From Caulobacteraceae bacterium (lineage in GTDB: Bacteria; Pseudomonadota; Alphaproteobacteria; Caulobacterales; Caulobacteraceae): a stretch of 14,207 nt of DNA. The DNA lies in assembly GCA_020852035.1 (NCBI GenBank), contig JADZBR010000097.1:1-14207 (forward strand), written 5' to 3'. The notes beneath the pieces were generated by a model, which was not told the origin of the DNA, made no database searches, and worked only from the letters and a program-made list of their open reading frames with translations. Every line of letters starts with the position of its first letter. The stretch's first letter is position 1. A program made the translations under genes and the position numbers. Below, one piece after another: positions 1-7,018 of this stretch.

Positions 1-165
1 GGCGAGATCGCCCTCTGGGAATACTACGACTACATCATCCTGAACGACGACTTCGATCGCGCCTACGCCGACCTGGCGCACATCTACCACGCCGAACGGC
101 TGAAGCGTGGCCGCAACGCCTGGCTGGAACCGTTCGTGGGAGAGCTCCTCGCCGAGAAGCTGTAG
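1..165 (+). CDS. gmk: Guanylate kinase, C-terminal 54 residues (5' end outside window)
   Basis: Frame 1 is open from the first base to a TAG at 163-165. Its 54 residues include YDYIILNDDFDRAYADL followed by an HIYHAERLKR helix, which resembles the C-terminal end of bacterial guanylate kinase, where the YDY-NDD stretch follows the lid domain. The enzyme phosphorylates GMP to GDP with ATP in the cytoplasm. The P-loop and GMP-binding parts lie outside the window, so the call rests on this tail and on gene order: gmk next to ksgA fits Caulobacter-type chromosomes as I recall them. The gene converges on ksgA, and a palindromic repeat begins 8 nt after its stop. The partial length and lack of catalytic motifs keep confidence below certainty. 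Confidence 0.8.
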   Translation, partial: GEIALWEYYDYIILNDDFDRAYADLAHIYHAERLKRGRNAWLEPFVGELLAEKL

Positions 166-173
166 CTCCAGAT

Positions 174-233
174 CCTCCCCCCATGCAGCGCAGCGGAATG
201 GGGGAGGGGGACCGCGAAGCGGTGGAGGGGGCG
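174..233 (+). repeat. Bipartite palindromic repeat, family 1, copy A (downstream of gmk)
   Basis: The first hairpin has arms CCTCCCCC (174-181) and GGGGGAGG (200-207) with an 18-nt loop. GGG follows, then a second hairpin ACCGC-GAA-GCGGT (211-223) and a G-rich tail GGAGGGGGCG ending at 233. Bases 200-233 are a perfect 34-base inverted copy of 299-332 (copy B). It lies 8 nt after the gmk stop and could act as its transcription terminator, although it lacks a T-run. The family identity is unknown to me; the layout resembles REP/BIME-type elements. Confidence 0.8.
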
Positions 234-295
234 AGGTTCTGCACTGAGGCTCAGCAAGGACGCGTCGGCGAGAATCTGCCGGCGCTCCTTCCAAG

Positions 296-1174
296 TCACG
301 CCCCCTCCACCGCTTCGCGGTCCCCCTCCCCCGCAAGCGGGGGAGGATTCGAGGTTGCGTCCGCCAACCGCAGAAATCCCTCTACATCAACAACTTCAGC
401 CCGCACGTTCGCCTCGATTCCGGCGCGTTCGCAGAGCGCCTCGCCGCCGAGGGCCTTCAGGCTCGACCGCAGCATTTTACGCCGCTGGCCGAAGGCCGCC
501 GCCGTCACCCGCTCCAGCGCCTTCAGCCGCGCGGCGTCCGGCCGCTCGGCGCGCGGCGTCAAACGAACGACTGCGGAGTCCACCTTCGGGGGCGGCGTGA
601 AGGCGCGCGCCGGGGCTTCCATCACCAGCCGCGCCTCGCAGGCGGCCTGGGTGAGGACGGAGAGTCGGCCGTAGTCGTCGGAGCCCGGCTCAGCGACGAT
701 GCGCAACGCGACTTCCTTCTGGAACATCAAGGTCATGGCGTTGGGAGTGAAAGTCCCCGTCAGCCACTTCACCAGCAGCGGCGTGCCGACGTTGTAGGGC
801 AGGTTGGAGACGATCGCGCCGCCCGCCGCGCCAGCCTCGGCCAGCAGCGCCGCCTCGTCGACCCTGAGCGCGTCGGCCTCGACCACCGTCAGCCGCCCGT
901 CCGCGGCCTCGGCGATCTCGCCCAGCAGCGGCAGGAACCGCGCGTCCTTCTCCACCGCGATCACCCGCGCGCCGGTCTCCAGCAGGGCGCGGGTCAGGCC
1001 GCCGGGGCCGGGCCCGACCTCGATCACCACTTCGTTCTCGCCGACCTCGGCGAGCCGGGCGATCTTGCGGGTCACGTTGAGGTCGAGGAGGAAGTGCTGG
1101 CCGAAGCTCTTCTTCGCCATCAGGCCGTGGGCGGCCAGCGCCTCGCGCAGCGGCGGCAGGCGCTCGAGGCTCAT
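296..1174 (-). CDS. ksgA: 16S rRNA dimethyladenosine transferase (KsgA/RsmA)
   Basis: The 292-residue protein dimethylates two adjacent adenines near the 3' end of 16S rRNA using S-adenosylmethionine, late in 30S assembly. KKSFGQHFL (21-29) is the family's N-terminal signature, VIEVGPGPGGLT (50-61) is SAM motif I, and NLPY (124-127) is the catalytic motif IV of N6-adenine methylases. FTPPPKVDSAVV (192-203) and the FGQRRKMLRSSLK segment (228-240) are also typical. The ATG at 1172-1174 was chosen because it overlaps the pdxA TGA as ATGA, and because the frame further upstream runs through pdxA without family similarity. The last 16 residues (277-292, PPPLAGEGDREAVEGA) are encoded by a palindromic repeat, and the recognisable fold ends near residue 272. 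It is the last gene of the six-gene operon. Confidence 0.97.
   Translation of the reverse strand: MSLERLPPLREALAAHGLMAKKSFGQHFLLDLNVTRKIARLAEVGENEVVIEVGPGPGGLTRALLETGARVIAVEKDARFLPLLGEIAEAADGRLTVVEADALRVDEAALLAEAGAAGGAIVSNLPYNVGTPLLVKWLTGTFTPNAMTLMFQKEVALRIVAEPGSDDYGRLSVLTQAACEARLVMEAPARAFTPPPKVDSAVVRLTPRAERPDAARLKALERVTAAAFGQRRKMLRSSLKALGGEALCERAGIEANVRAEVVDVEGFLRLADATSNPPPLAGEGDREAVEGA
299..346 (-). repeat. Bipartite palindromic repeat, family 1, copy B (inside the ksgA 3' end)
   Basis: On the minus strand this reads as a first hairpin with 10-bp arms (337-346 and 325-334, two central bases), GGG, a second hairpin ACCGC-GAA-GCGGT (308-320), and the tail GGAGGGGGCG. It shares 34 identical bases with copy A in opposite orientation, with 65 nt between the copies. 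It lies entirely within the ksgA reading frame, whose TGA (296-298) follows immediately, so the element has replaced or extended the end of the gene. Confidence 0.85.
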
Positions 1175-2172
1175 GCGTCGCGGCGCGCGGCCATCTCGTC
1201 GGCCATGCGGATGGCGGCGATCAGGCTGTCGGCCCGCGCCACGCCGCGCCCGGCGATGTCGAAGGCGGTGCCGTGGTCGGGTGAGGTGCGCACGATGGGC
1301 AGGCCGAGCGTCACGTTCACCCCGCCCCAGAAGTCGAGCATCTTCACCGGGATCAGCGCCTGGTCGTGGTACATGCAGACCGCCGCGTCGTAGCGCCGCC
1401 GCATCTCGCGCGGGAACAGGGTGTCGGCCGGCCACGGGCCGCTGACTTCCACCCCCAGGTCGCGCAGCGCCCGCGCCGCCGGGCCGATGATCTCGATTTC
1501 CTCGCGACCCAGCGCCCCGTCCTCCCCGGCGTGCGGGTTCAGCCCCGCCAGCGCCAGCCGGGGGGCGGCGATGCCGAAGTCGCGCCGCAGCGCCTGGGCG
1601 GTGACCAGGGCGACGTTGACGATCTTCTCGATGCTCAGCGAGGCCGAGGTGCGCGCCAGCGGCTCGTGGATGGTCACCAGGCTGCAGCGCAGGCCCGGCA
1701 CGGCCAGCATCATCACCGGACCGCGCGCGCCGTCGAAGGAGGCGGCGGCGGTCAGTTCGCCGAGGAACTCGGTATGGCCGGGGAAGGGAAAGCCCGCCTC
1801 GTAGAGCGGCGCCTTGGCGATGGGGGCTGTCACCACGCCCGCCACCACGCCGGACAGCGCCAGGCCCACCGCCGTCTCGATCCAGCGGACGATGGCTTTC
1901 GCGAAGATGGGGGAGGGCTGGCCCGCCACCACCGGGCCGGGCAGCGGCAGGTCGAACACCGGCAGGGCTTCACCGAACACGCGCATGGCCTCGTCCGGCG
2001 TCGTGACGCGCGCGATCGGGCCGGCGCCGGAGGTCGCCGCCAGCACCTGGCGGTCGCCAATGGCCATGAACGGGGGCCCGCCCTCGCGCAGTTCGCGCCA
2101 CGCCTTGACGATGATCTCCGGTCCGACGCCGGCCGGATCGCCCAGGGTCAGAGCGAGCGGGCCGCGCTTCAC
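1171..2172 (-). CDS. pdxA: 4-hydroxythreonine-4-phosphate dehydrogenase (PdxA)
   Basis: The 333-residue protein oxidises 4-phosphohydroxy-L-threonine with NAD(P); the product feeds PdxJ in the deoxyxylulose-5-phosphate-dependent pyridoxal phosphate pathway. TLGDPAGVGPEI (9-20) is the family's N-terminal signature. Three metal-binding histidines are visible: H169 (TIHE), H214 (NPHAGE) and H269 (MYHDQ). All are shifted by +3 from E. coli H166, H211 and H266. The C-terminal LGLPIVRTSPDHGTAFDIAG (289-308) is also diagnostic. Translation begins at GTG 2170-2172, which overlaps the TGA of the surA-like gene as GTGA, and the gene ends in an ATGA overlap with ksgA; both suggest translational coupling. 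Length is normal for the family. Confidence 0.97.
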   Translation of the reverse strand: MKRGPLALTLGDPAGVGPEIIVKAWRELREGGPPFMAIGDRQVLAATSGAGPIARVTTPDEAMRVFGEALPVFDLPLPGPVVAGQPSPIFAKAIVRWIETAVGLALSGVVAGVVTAPIAKAPLYEAGFPFPGHTEFLGELTAAASFDGARGPVMMLAVPGLRCSLVTIHEPLARTSASLSIEKIVNVALVTAQALRRDFGIAAPRLALAGLNPHAGEDGALGREEIEIIGPAARALRDLGVEVSGPWPADTLFPREMRRRYDAAVCMYHDQALIPVKMLDFWGGVNVTLGLPIVRTSPDHGTAFDIAGRGVARADSLIAAIRMADEMAARRDA

Positions 2173-3542
2173 CGCGTCTCGATGGTGGCCGAGTTGCGCA
2201 GGTCGCGCATGTAGCGCTTGGAGATCATCGAGAGCTGCTGGCCCATCAGCCGGTTCTCGATCTGGTCGGCGGTCAGCGCCTGGGCGCCGCCCATCTTGCG
2301 CCCGCAGACGGCGATCAGGTGCAGGCCCGCTTCGGTGCGGATCGGCTGCGAGAGCTGACCCACCTGCAGGCTCTCGGCGGCGCTACGGAAAGCGGGGGAG
2401 AGATCCTTGACCTCCGCTTCGCCCAGGTCTCCGGCCATCACGCCCTGCACCTTGCCGGCGGCCGCTTCCAGGTTGTCGCAGCCGGTGACGGTGGGACGCA
2501 GGGCCTCCAGCTTGGCGGTGGCGGCGGCCACGGCCTGCGCGCTGGCGTCCTTGGGCAGGGGCACGGCGGCCTGCTTGAGGGTCACCACCGGCGCGCCGGC
2601 GCCCGAGCGCTTGTCGCGCAGATAGATGATGTAGACCCCGTCGGTCACCGGGATCGGGCGGGTGAGCTGGCCAGGCCGCATCTGGTCGAGCACGGGGACC
2701 ACCTCCGGCGGCAGGTCGGTGGCGGTCACCCAGCCGGCGTCGCCGCCGCTGGCGGCGGTCGGCGAGGCGGAGAACTGGCGGGCCACCGCGGCGAAGGTCG
2801 CGCCCTGCTGCAGCTGTGCCAGCAACTGGCCGGCCCCCTGGACCGCCACGTCCATGCCGCCCACGCGGCTGGCCTCGATGAACACTTCGCTGATCTGGTA
2901 CTGGGGCTTCGAGGCTTCGGCGACCAGCCGCTGCTCGGTGGCCTTGATCTGATCCGGACCGACCGAGATGCGCGAGCCGTAGCGGCCGCGGATCCAGCGC
3001 TGCCAGCCCATTTCCGAGCGGATCTGGGCCTTCAGCGTGTCGACGCCCACGCCGCGCGCCTGGAACATGGCGGTGAACTGCTCGGGCGACATGTTGTTGC
3101 CCTTGGCCATGTCGGCCAGTTCGGCGTTCACCTCATCGGCGGTGGGAACGATGTCGAACTTCTGCTCCTTCTCCACCCGCCGCAGTTCCTGGATCTGCAG
3201 CCGCTCGTCGACCAGCGAGATCAACGCCTGCTGCTGCAGTTGCGGCAGGTTCTCGCGCGTCACCTGGATGCCGGAGGTGAGGATCAGCAGGCGCATCCGC
3301 TGCGCCAGGTCGTAGGTGGAGATGATCTCGTCGTTGACGATCGCCGCGACGCCTTCGGTCAGGCCCGGGGTGGGCGTCGGCTGCAGGTTCTCGGTCGCCG
3401 CCGGCGGCGTGGTGGGCGCGGGAACCGGGGTCGCCTGGGCGAAGGCCGCGGGCGCGCTCGCCTGCAGGACCATCGCCGCCAATGCCAAAACTGACGCCGC
3501 CTGAGCGGCGCCTCTGCGCCCCGACTTCATAGAAGGAATCAT
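2169..3542 (-). CDS. surA: SurA-like periplasmic chaperone / parvulin peptidyl-prolyl isomerase
   Basis: This is a 457-residue exported protein. A signal peptide (basic KSGRR, hydrophobic core, AFA-Q near residue 35) is followed by a proline-rich stretch, a SurA N-terminal domain (about 62-185; begins EGVAAIVNDEIIS), a parvulin domain (216-310, containing SGGDAGWV) and a second, more divergent parvulin-like domain (322-415, ending AGLHLIAVCGRK). SurA chaperones unfolded outer-membrane proteins to the BAM complex; its place directly after lptD matches E. coli. The start is uncertain. ATG 3540-3542 is used here; alternatives in the same frame are 3581 and 3569 (overlapping or abutting the lptD stop at 3571-3573) and 3530, which leaves the tidiest signal peptide. 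Its only two mature cysteines (C355, C413) lie in the second parvulin domain. Confidence 0.92.
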   Translation of the reverse strand: MIPSMKSGRRGAAQAASVLALAAMVLQASAPAAFAQATPVPAPTTPPAATENLQPTPTPGLTEGVAAIVNDEIISTYDLAQRMRLLILTSGIQVTRENLPQLQQQALISLVDERLQIQELRRVEKEQKFDIVPTADEVNAELADMAKGNNMSPEQFTAMFQARGVGVDTLKAQIRSEMGWQRWIRGRYGSRISVGPDQIKATEQRLVAEASKPQYQISEVFIEASRVGGMDVAVQGAGQLLAQLQQGATFAAVARQFSASPTAASGGDAGWVTATDLPPEVVPVLDQMRPGQLTRPIPVTDGVYIIYLRDKRSGAGAPVVTLKQAAVPLPKDASAQAVAAATAKLEALRPTVTGCDNLEAAAGKVQGVMAGDLGEAEVKDLSPAFRSAAESLQVGQLSQPIRTEAGLHLIAVCGRKMGGAQALTADQIENRLMGQQLSMISKRYMRDLRNSATIETR

Positions 3543-3570
3543 TCCGAGCCCGCGGAAAGTCCCGCGCATC

Positions 3571-5838
3571 TTAGTTGGCATATATCGGCCCGCCCAATGT
3601 GGCGAGCGTTAGGCGTATCAGAACCGAGTCATTGGGCCCGAGGCGACCAAGAATCGTGTCCTCGCGCCGGTAGATCACATCCAGCCGCGTGCAGTCATCG
3701 CGGTAGGCCACCCCGATGTCGCGCACGATCCAGGATTTGCCCTCCAGGTCGCGGCTGCCGTAGGCGACCACGCCCCAGTTCTTGGTGACGAAGAACTCGC
3801 CGCCAAGGTCGAGGTTTTCCCGCTTCGATCCGCTGATATCAAGATTGTCGGTCAAGTATCTGAAATAACCAGAAAATCTTGTGCTGTAGTAATTCGCCCC
3901 GGCCTCCGCGCGGCGCACGTCCAGCGTATCGCCGTCGAGCCGGGCGCGGGTGAAGAAGCTGAGCCCCGGGAGCGGCTGACCCTCCAGCGCCACCACCCAG
4001 TCCGAACCCGGCGGCTGCAGCCCGGTCCGCGCCGGGAAGTCGTTGTTGCGCTGGGCGCGCAGGCTGCGGCCGACAAGCGCATAGGCGTGGCGTCCGTCGC
4101 CCCAGTCGACGAAGGCCCGGCCGCCGACGTTCAGCCGCAGGCCGTCCTCGTAGAGGTCGAAGCCGGGGAACTTGTTGGCCAGGAACAGATTGGTGTCGTC
4201 GAAGTCGAAGGCGATGGAGTCTTCGTTCAGGTAGATCGGCTGGCCGGCGGCGTCGCGGCCGACGGTGATCTGCTCGGCGTTCGGCGACACCGCCAGTTGC
4301 GCCACCGGCTCCAGCACCACATAGACGTCGCCGAACCGGCGGTAGAACGGCCAGGAGAGGTCCACCCCCGCCACGCCGAGCGCGCGGGCGGTGGTGCGGT
4401 CCTCGCCGCCGATCGGCTCGGCGTCGTCGATCCGGTAGATGTCGGCCCGGGCCTGCACGAAAGGCGAGAGGCGCACGCCCGCCGCGCTGGTGAAGGTCGA
4501 GCGCCAGTCGGCCTCGGTGGTCGCCCGGGCGCTGTCCAGCCCCGGCAGGCGCGCGGCCTGGTTGAGCGGCGACTGGTCGCGGATCAGCACGGCGCCCGAA
4601 CCGTGCAGGCGCAGGCGCCCGCCGGCGATGGCCGAGGTCGGCTCCCAGCGCGCCTCGACCAGCGGGGCGGCGATCGGGAAGGTTCGGTCGTTGTCCTCGG
4701 GCCGCAGGCCCTGGATGGTGAAGGCGGCGGCCGAGAAGTAGGACTGCTGGTCCTGGCGGACGGCGTAGACCTGGCTGATCAGCCGCCGGTCGTCGGCCAC
4801 GAAGGGGCCGCGGGTCTCGTAGACGCCGCCGACCTCGTACTTGTCGAACAACAGGTCGTCGGAGGTGCGCTCGGCGGTGAAGCCCCAGCGCCAGTTCTCG
4901 TCCACCTGGAAGGCGCCGCGGGCCAGCACATAGCTGCGCGAGGTCTTCTCGCCGAACCGGTCGCCGTTGCCGTCGAAGTCCGAGTCGTGGGTGTAGCCGA
5001 AACGGGCGTCGACCAGCCCCGAGTAGAACCGCTTTCGGTAGCGCAGGTTCAGGAACGGGTTCACATCGCCGTTGATCTGCGGGCTGATGATCAGGTCCTG
5101 CGAGGGCGAGATGCGCCAGTAGTATGGCTGCTCATAGGAGACCCCGCGCCGGTCCGAAGCGCCCAGCTTCGGCGGCAGGAACCCCGAGCGGGCCTCGGCC
5201 TGCGGGTCGGCGTGCCAGAACACCGGCAGGTAGAGGAAGGGCACGCCCTTCACCCGGATGCGGGCGTTCTCATAGCGGACGATCTTGTTTTTCTTGTCCT
5301 GCGTCACCCGGTCGGCCTCGATCGACCAGGTGGGGTCCGGGTCCTTCGCGCAGACCGGGCAGGGGGTGTAGATCGCCTTGTTCAGCTCGTTGACGTTCTC
5401 GTTGCGCTTCACCGCGGTGGCGGCGGCGATCTTGATGTTCTGGGAGAGCCGCGCGGAGAATGCGGTGGCCACGCCGGCCTTCATCTCGTCGTCCAGCACC
5501 ACCTCGTCGGCGAACTCGGCGGTGCCGTCGGGGTTGACGATCTGCACGTCGCCCCGCGCGGTGATGACGCCGGATGTCTCGTCGTAGACGACTTCCTCGG
5601 CGCGCAGGGTGCGGCCGGCCTGGCGCGCCTCCACCGAGCCGCGGGCGGTGGAGACCTTGGTCTCGTCGTTGCGGGTGACGACGTCGGCTTCCATGTAGAC
5701 CGGCTGCTCGGTCTCGCCGGGTTCGGGGGCGATCTGCGCGTGGGCGCAGACCGCCAGCGCCAGCCACGCGCCCATCGCGACGCCGGCCAGCAGGCGGGCC
5801 TTGCGCACGGTCGCCGCGAGGCGCGGACCGTCAATCAT
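3571..5838 (-). CDS. lptD: LPS-assembly protein LptD (outer-membrane translocon)
   Basis: The 755-residue protein is the outer-membrane barrel that inserts lipopolysaccharide into the outer leaflet with LptE. A signal peptide ends at AHA-Q (about residue 34). A periplasmic OstA/LptA-like beta-jellyroll follows (about 45-150, repeated strands such as VYMEADVVT and ITARGDVQIV). Next come IYTPCPVCAKDP (C160, C163) and VPFLYLPVFWHADP, typical of alphaproteobacterial LptD, and then a long barrel of alternating polar and aromatic strands to the C-terminus. ATG 5836-5838 gives a 34-residue signal peptide. The frame stays open to ATG 5914-5916, which overlaps the lptG stop, but that would place 26 extra residues before the signal sequence. 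Mature cysteines are only C160, C163 and C716. Residues encoded by 3832-3894 use unusually AT-rich codons. Confidence 0.95.
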   Translation of the reverse strand: MIDGPRLAATVRKARLLAGVAMGAWLALAVCAHAQIAPEPGETEQPVYMEADVVTRNDETKVSTARGSVEARQAGRTLRAEEVVYDETSGVITARGDVQIVNPDGTAEFADEVVLDDEMKAGVATAFSARLSQNIKIAAATAVKRNENVNELNKAIYTPCPVCAKDPDPTWSIEADRVTQDKKNKIVRYENARIRVKGVPFLYLPVFWHADPQAEARSGFLPPKLGASDRRGVSYEQPYYWRISPSQDLIISPQINGDVNPFLNLRYRKRFYSGLVDARFGYTHDSDFDGNGDRFGEKTSRSYVLARGAFQVDENWRWGFTAERTSDDLLFDKYEVGGVYETRGPFVADDRRLISQVYAVRQDQQSYFSAAAFTIQGLRPEDNDRTFPIAAPLVEARWEPTSAIAGGRLRLHGSGAVLIRDQSPLNQAARLPGLDSARATTEADWRSTFTSAAGVRLSPFVQARADIYRIDDAEPIGGEDRTTARALGVAGVDLSWPFYRRFGDVYVVLEPVAQLAVSPNAEQITVGRDAAGQPIYLNEDSIAFDFDDTNLFLANKFPGFDLYEDGLRLNVGGRAFVDWGDGRHAYALVGRSLRAQRNNDFPARTGLQPPGSDWVVALEGQPLPGLSFFTRARLDGDTLDVRRAEAGANYYSTRFSGYFRYLTDNLDISGSKRENLDLGGEFFVTKNWGVVAYGSRDLEGKSWIVRDIGVAYRDDCTRLDVIYRREDTILGRLGPNDSVLIRLTLATLGGPIYAN

Positions 5839-5908
5839 CAACCGCACGCGTCCCTCAAGGTCCGGAGCGCCCCCTTGCCAAAACCCGATAGCCGACCGGC
5901 CGGGCGAT

Positions 5909-7018
5909 TCAACCATCTTCGGTGTAGCAAAGCAGAGTCACCCCGCACAGCATCACCACCGCCGGCGGCGCCCAGGCCGCCGAAAAGGCCGAGATCAGCC
6001 CCGCCTTGGCCAGCGCGCCCGAGAAGGCGTTGAGGAAGTAGAAGACGAACCCCAGCGCCACGCCCGAGCCGGCCACCAGGGCCATGCCGCCCAGCCGCAC
6101 CAGCCTGAGCGAGAACGCCGCCGCCATCACCGCCATCGCCGCCAGCAGCAGCGGCGTGGCCAGCAACTGCTGCAGCCGCAGACGATAGGCGCTCGCCCCG
6201 AAGCCGGCCTGTTCGGTCTGGGCGATGGCCGCCGGCAGCCGCCAGAAGGCGATCTCGTTCGGCGTCGCGAACCGCTCCACCGCGCCCTTCGGGTCGAGCG
6301 TGGAGGGCAGGGAGAGGGATTCGGTCCGCACCGCCCCGGCGCCGGGGCTGGCCTCGCGCACGTCGGTCAGTCGCCAGAAGCCGGGCAGCAGCCGCGCCTC
6401 GCGCGCCTCCAGCCGCCGGCGGAATTCGGGGATGCCCTCGGCGTTCTTCTGGTAGATGAACAGCGACACGCCCCGCAGCACCGCCTTGCCGTTCTCCAGC
6501 GAGCGGCTCTGGGCGTGGATGACCATCTGGGTGCGCTCGTCGCCCTGGCGCAGCCAGACGTCCTTCGGCGAGTCGTCGAGGTAGCTTTCCAAAAGCCGCG
6601 CGCGGATCGCCTCGAACTGGCCGTTCAGCACCGCCGCGACAGGATTGACCGCCGTCACCGCGAGCACGCCGACCAGAAAGGCCGCCACGCCGGCCGGGGC
6701 GATGAACCGCCAGGCCGAGACGCCGGCCGCGCGCATGGCGGTGAGCTCGCTGGAGCGGTTCAGCGCCACGAAGGCGCCGAGCGTGCCGAAAAGGAAGGCG
6801 AACGGCAGCAGCACCAGCATCAGCGCCGGGGTCTTCAGGAGGGTGAGGCCGAGGATCTCGGTGAAGCTGACATCGGCCCGCACGCCGATGTCGCGGGCGG
6901 TCTCGACCAGGTCGATCAGCAGGATCAACGAGGTGATCACCGCAAAGGCGACGGTCGCCCCGGCGATGGTGCGGCCGAGGACATAGATTTCCAGTCGCCC
7001 GAAGCTTGGCCCGGTCAT
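5909..7018 (-). CDS. lptG: LPS export ABC transporter permease LptG
   Basis: This 369-residue inner-membrane protein pairs with LptF to form the transmembrane part of the LptB2FG exporter, which extracts LPS from the inner membrane. Hydrophobic segments lie at about 17-37, 58-84 and 103-126. A periplasmic beta-jellyroll follows (about 135-270, e.g. DVWLRQGDERTQMVIHAQ), then three more segments at about 283-303, 310-330 and 341-363: the six-helix YjgP/YjgQ layout. The motif ELTAMRAAGVS (91-101), after the second membrane segment, is characteristic of LptF/G and lies at the coupling region with the LptB ATPase. It starts at ATG 7016-7018 in a 4-base ATGA overlap with lptF, fitting equal production of the two permeases. 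It is assigned LptG rather than LptF by its second position and sequence style. Confidence 0.94.
   Translation of the reverse strand: MTGPSFGRLEIYVLGRTIAGATVAFAVITSLILLIDLVETARDIGVRADVSFTEILGLTLLKTPALMLVLLPFAFLFGTLGAFVALNRSSELTAMRAAGVSAWRFIAPAGVAAFLVGVLAVTAVNPVAAVLNGQFEAIRARLLESYLDDSPKDVWLRQGDERTQMVIHAQSRSLENGKAVLRGVSLFIYQKNAEGIPEFRRRLEAREARLLPGFWRLTDVREASPGAGAVRTESLSLPSTLDPKGAVERFATPNEIAFWRLPAAIAQTEQAGFGASAYRLRLQQLLATPLLLAAMAVMAAAFSLRLVRLGGMALVAGSGVALGFVFYFLNAFSGALAKAGLISAFSAAWAPPAVVMLCGVTLLCYTEDG

Noticed and set aside
174..346. The inverted repeats as ends of an insertion sequence or as a CRISPR
   Set aside because: Only 65 nt lie between the arms, with no coding capacity and no transposase. 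Copies are inverted rather than direct and there are no regular spacers.
183..674. A 163-codon plus-strand open frame across the gmk/ksgA junction
   Set aside because: It is made of repeat sequence and the antisense of ksgA and has no protein-like features.
2319..3494. A 391-codon open frame antisense to the SurA-like gene
   Set aside because: It is a low-complexity mirror frame with no signal peptide or domain; the sense-strand gene has a signal peptide and parvulin motifs.
5839..5916. Upstream ATG for lptD at 5916
   Set aside because: It would overlap the lptG stop, which is attractive for coupling, but puts 26 non-hydrophobic residues before the signal peptide. It is kept as an alternative and not used.
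4087..6033. A 648-codon open frame antisense to lptD
   Set aside because: Its composition is that of a GC-rich shadow frame (valine, alanine, histidine and arginine rich) and it has no recognisable domain; lptD on the other strand is a convincing family member.
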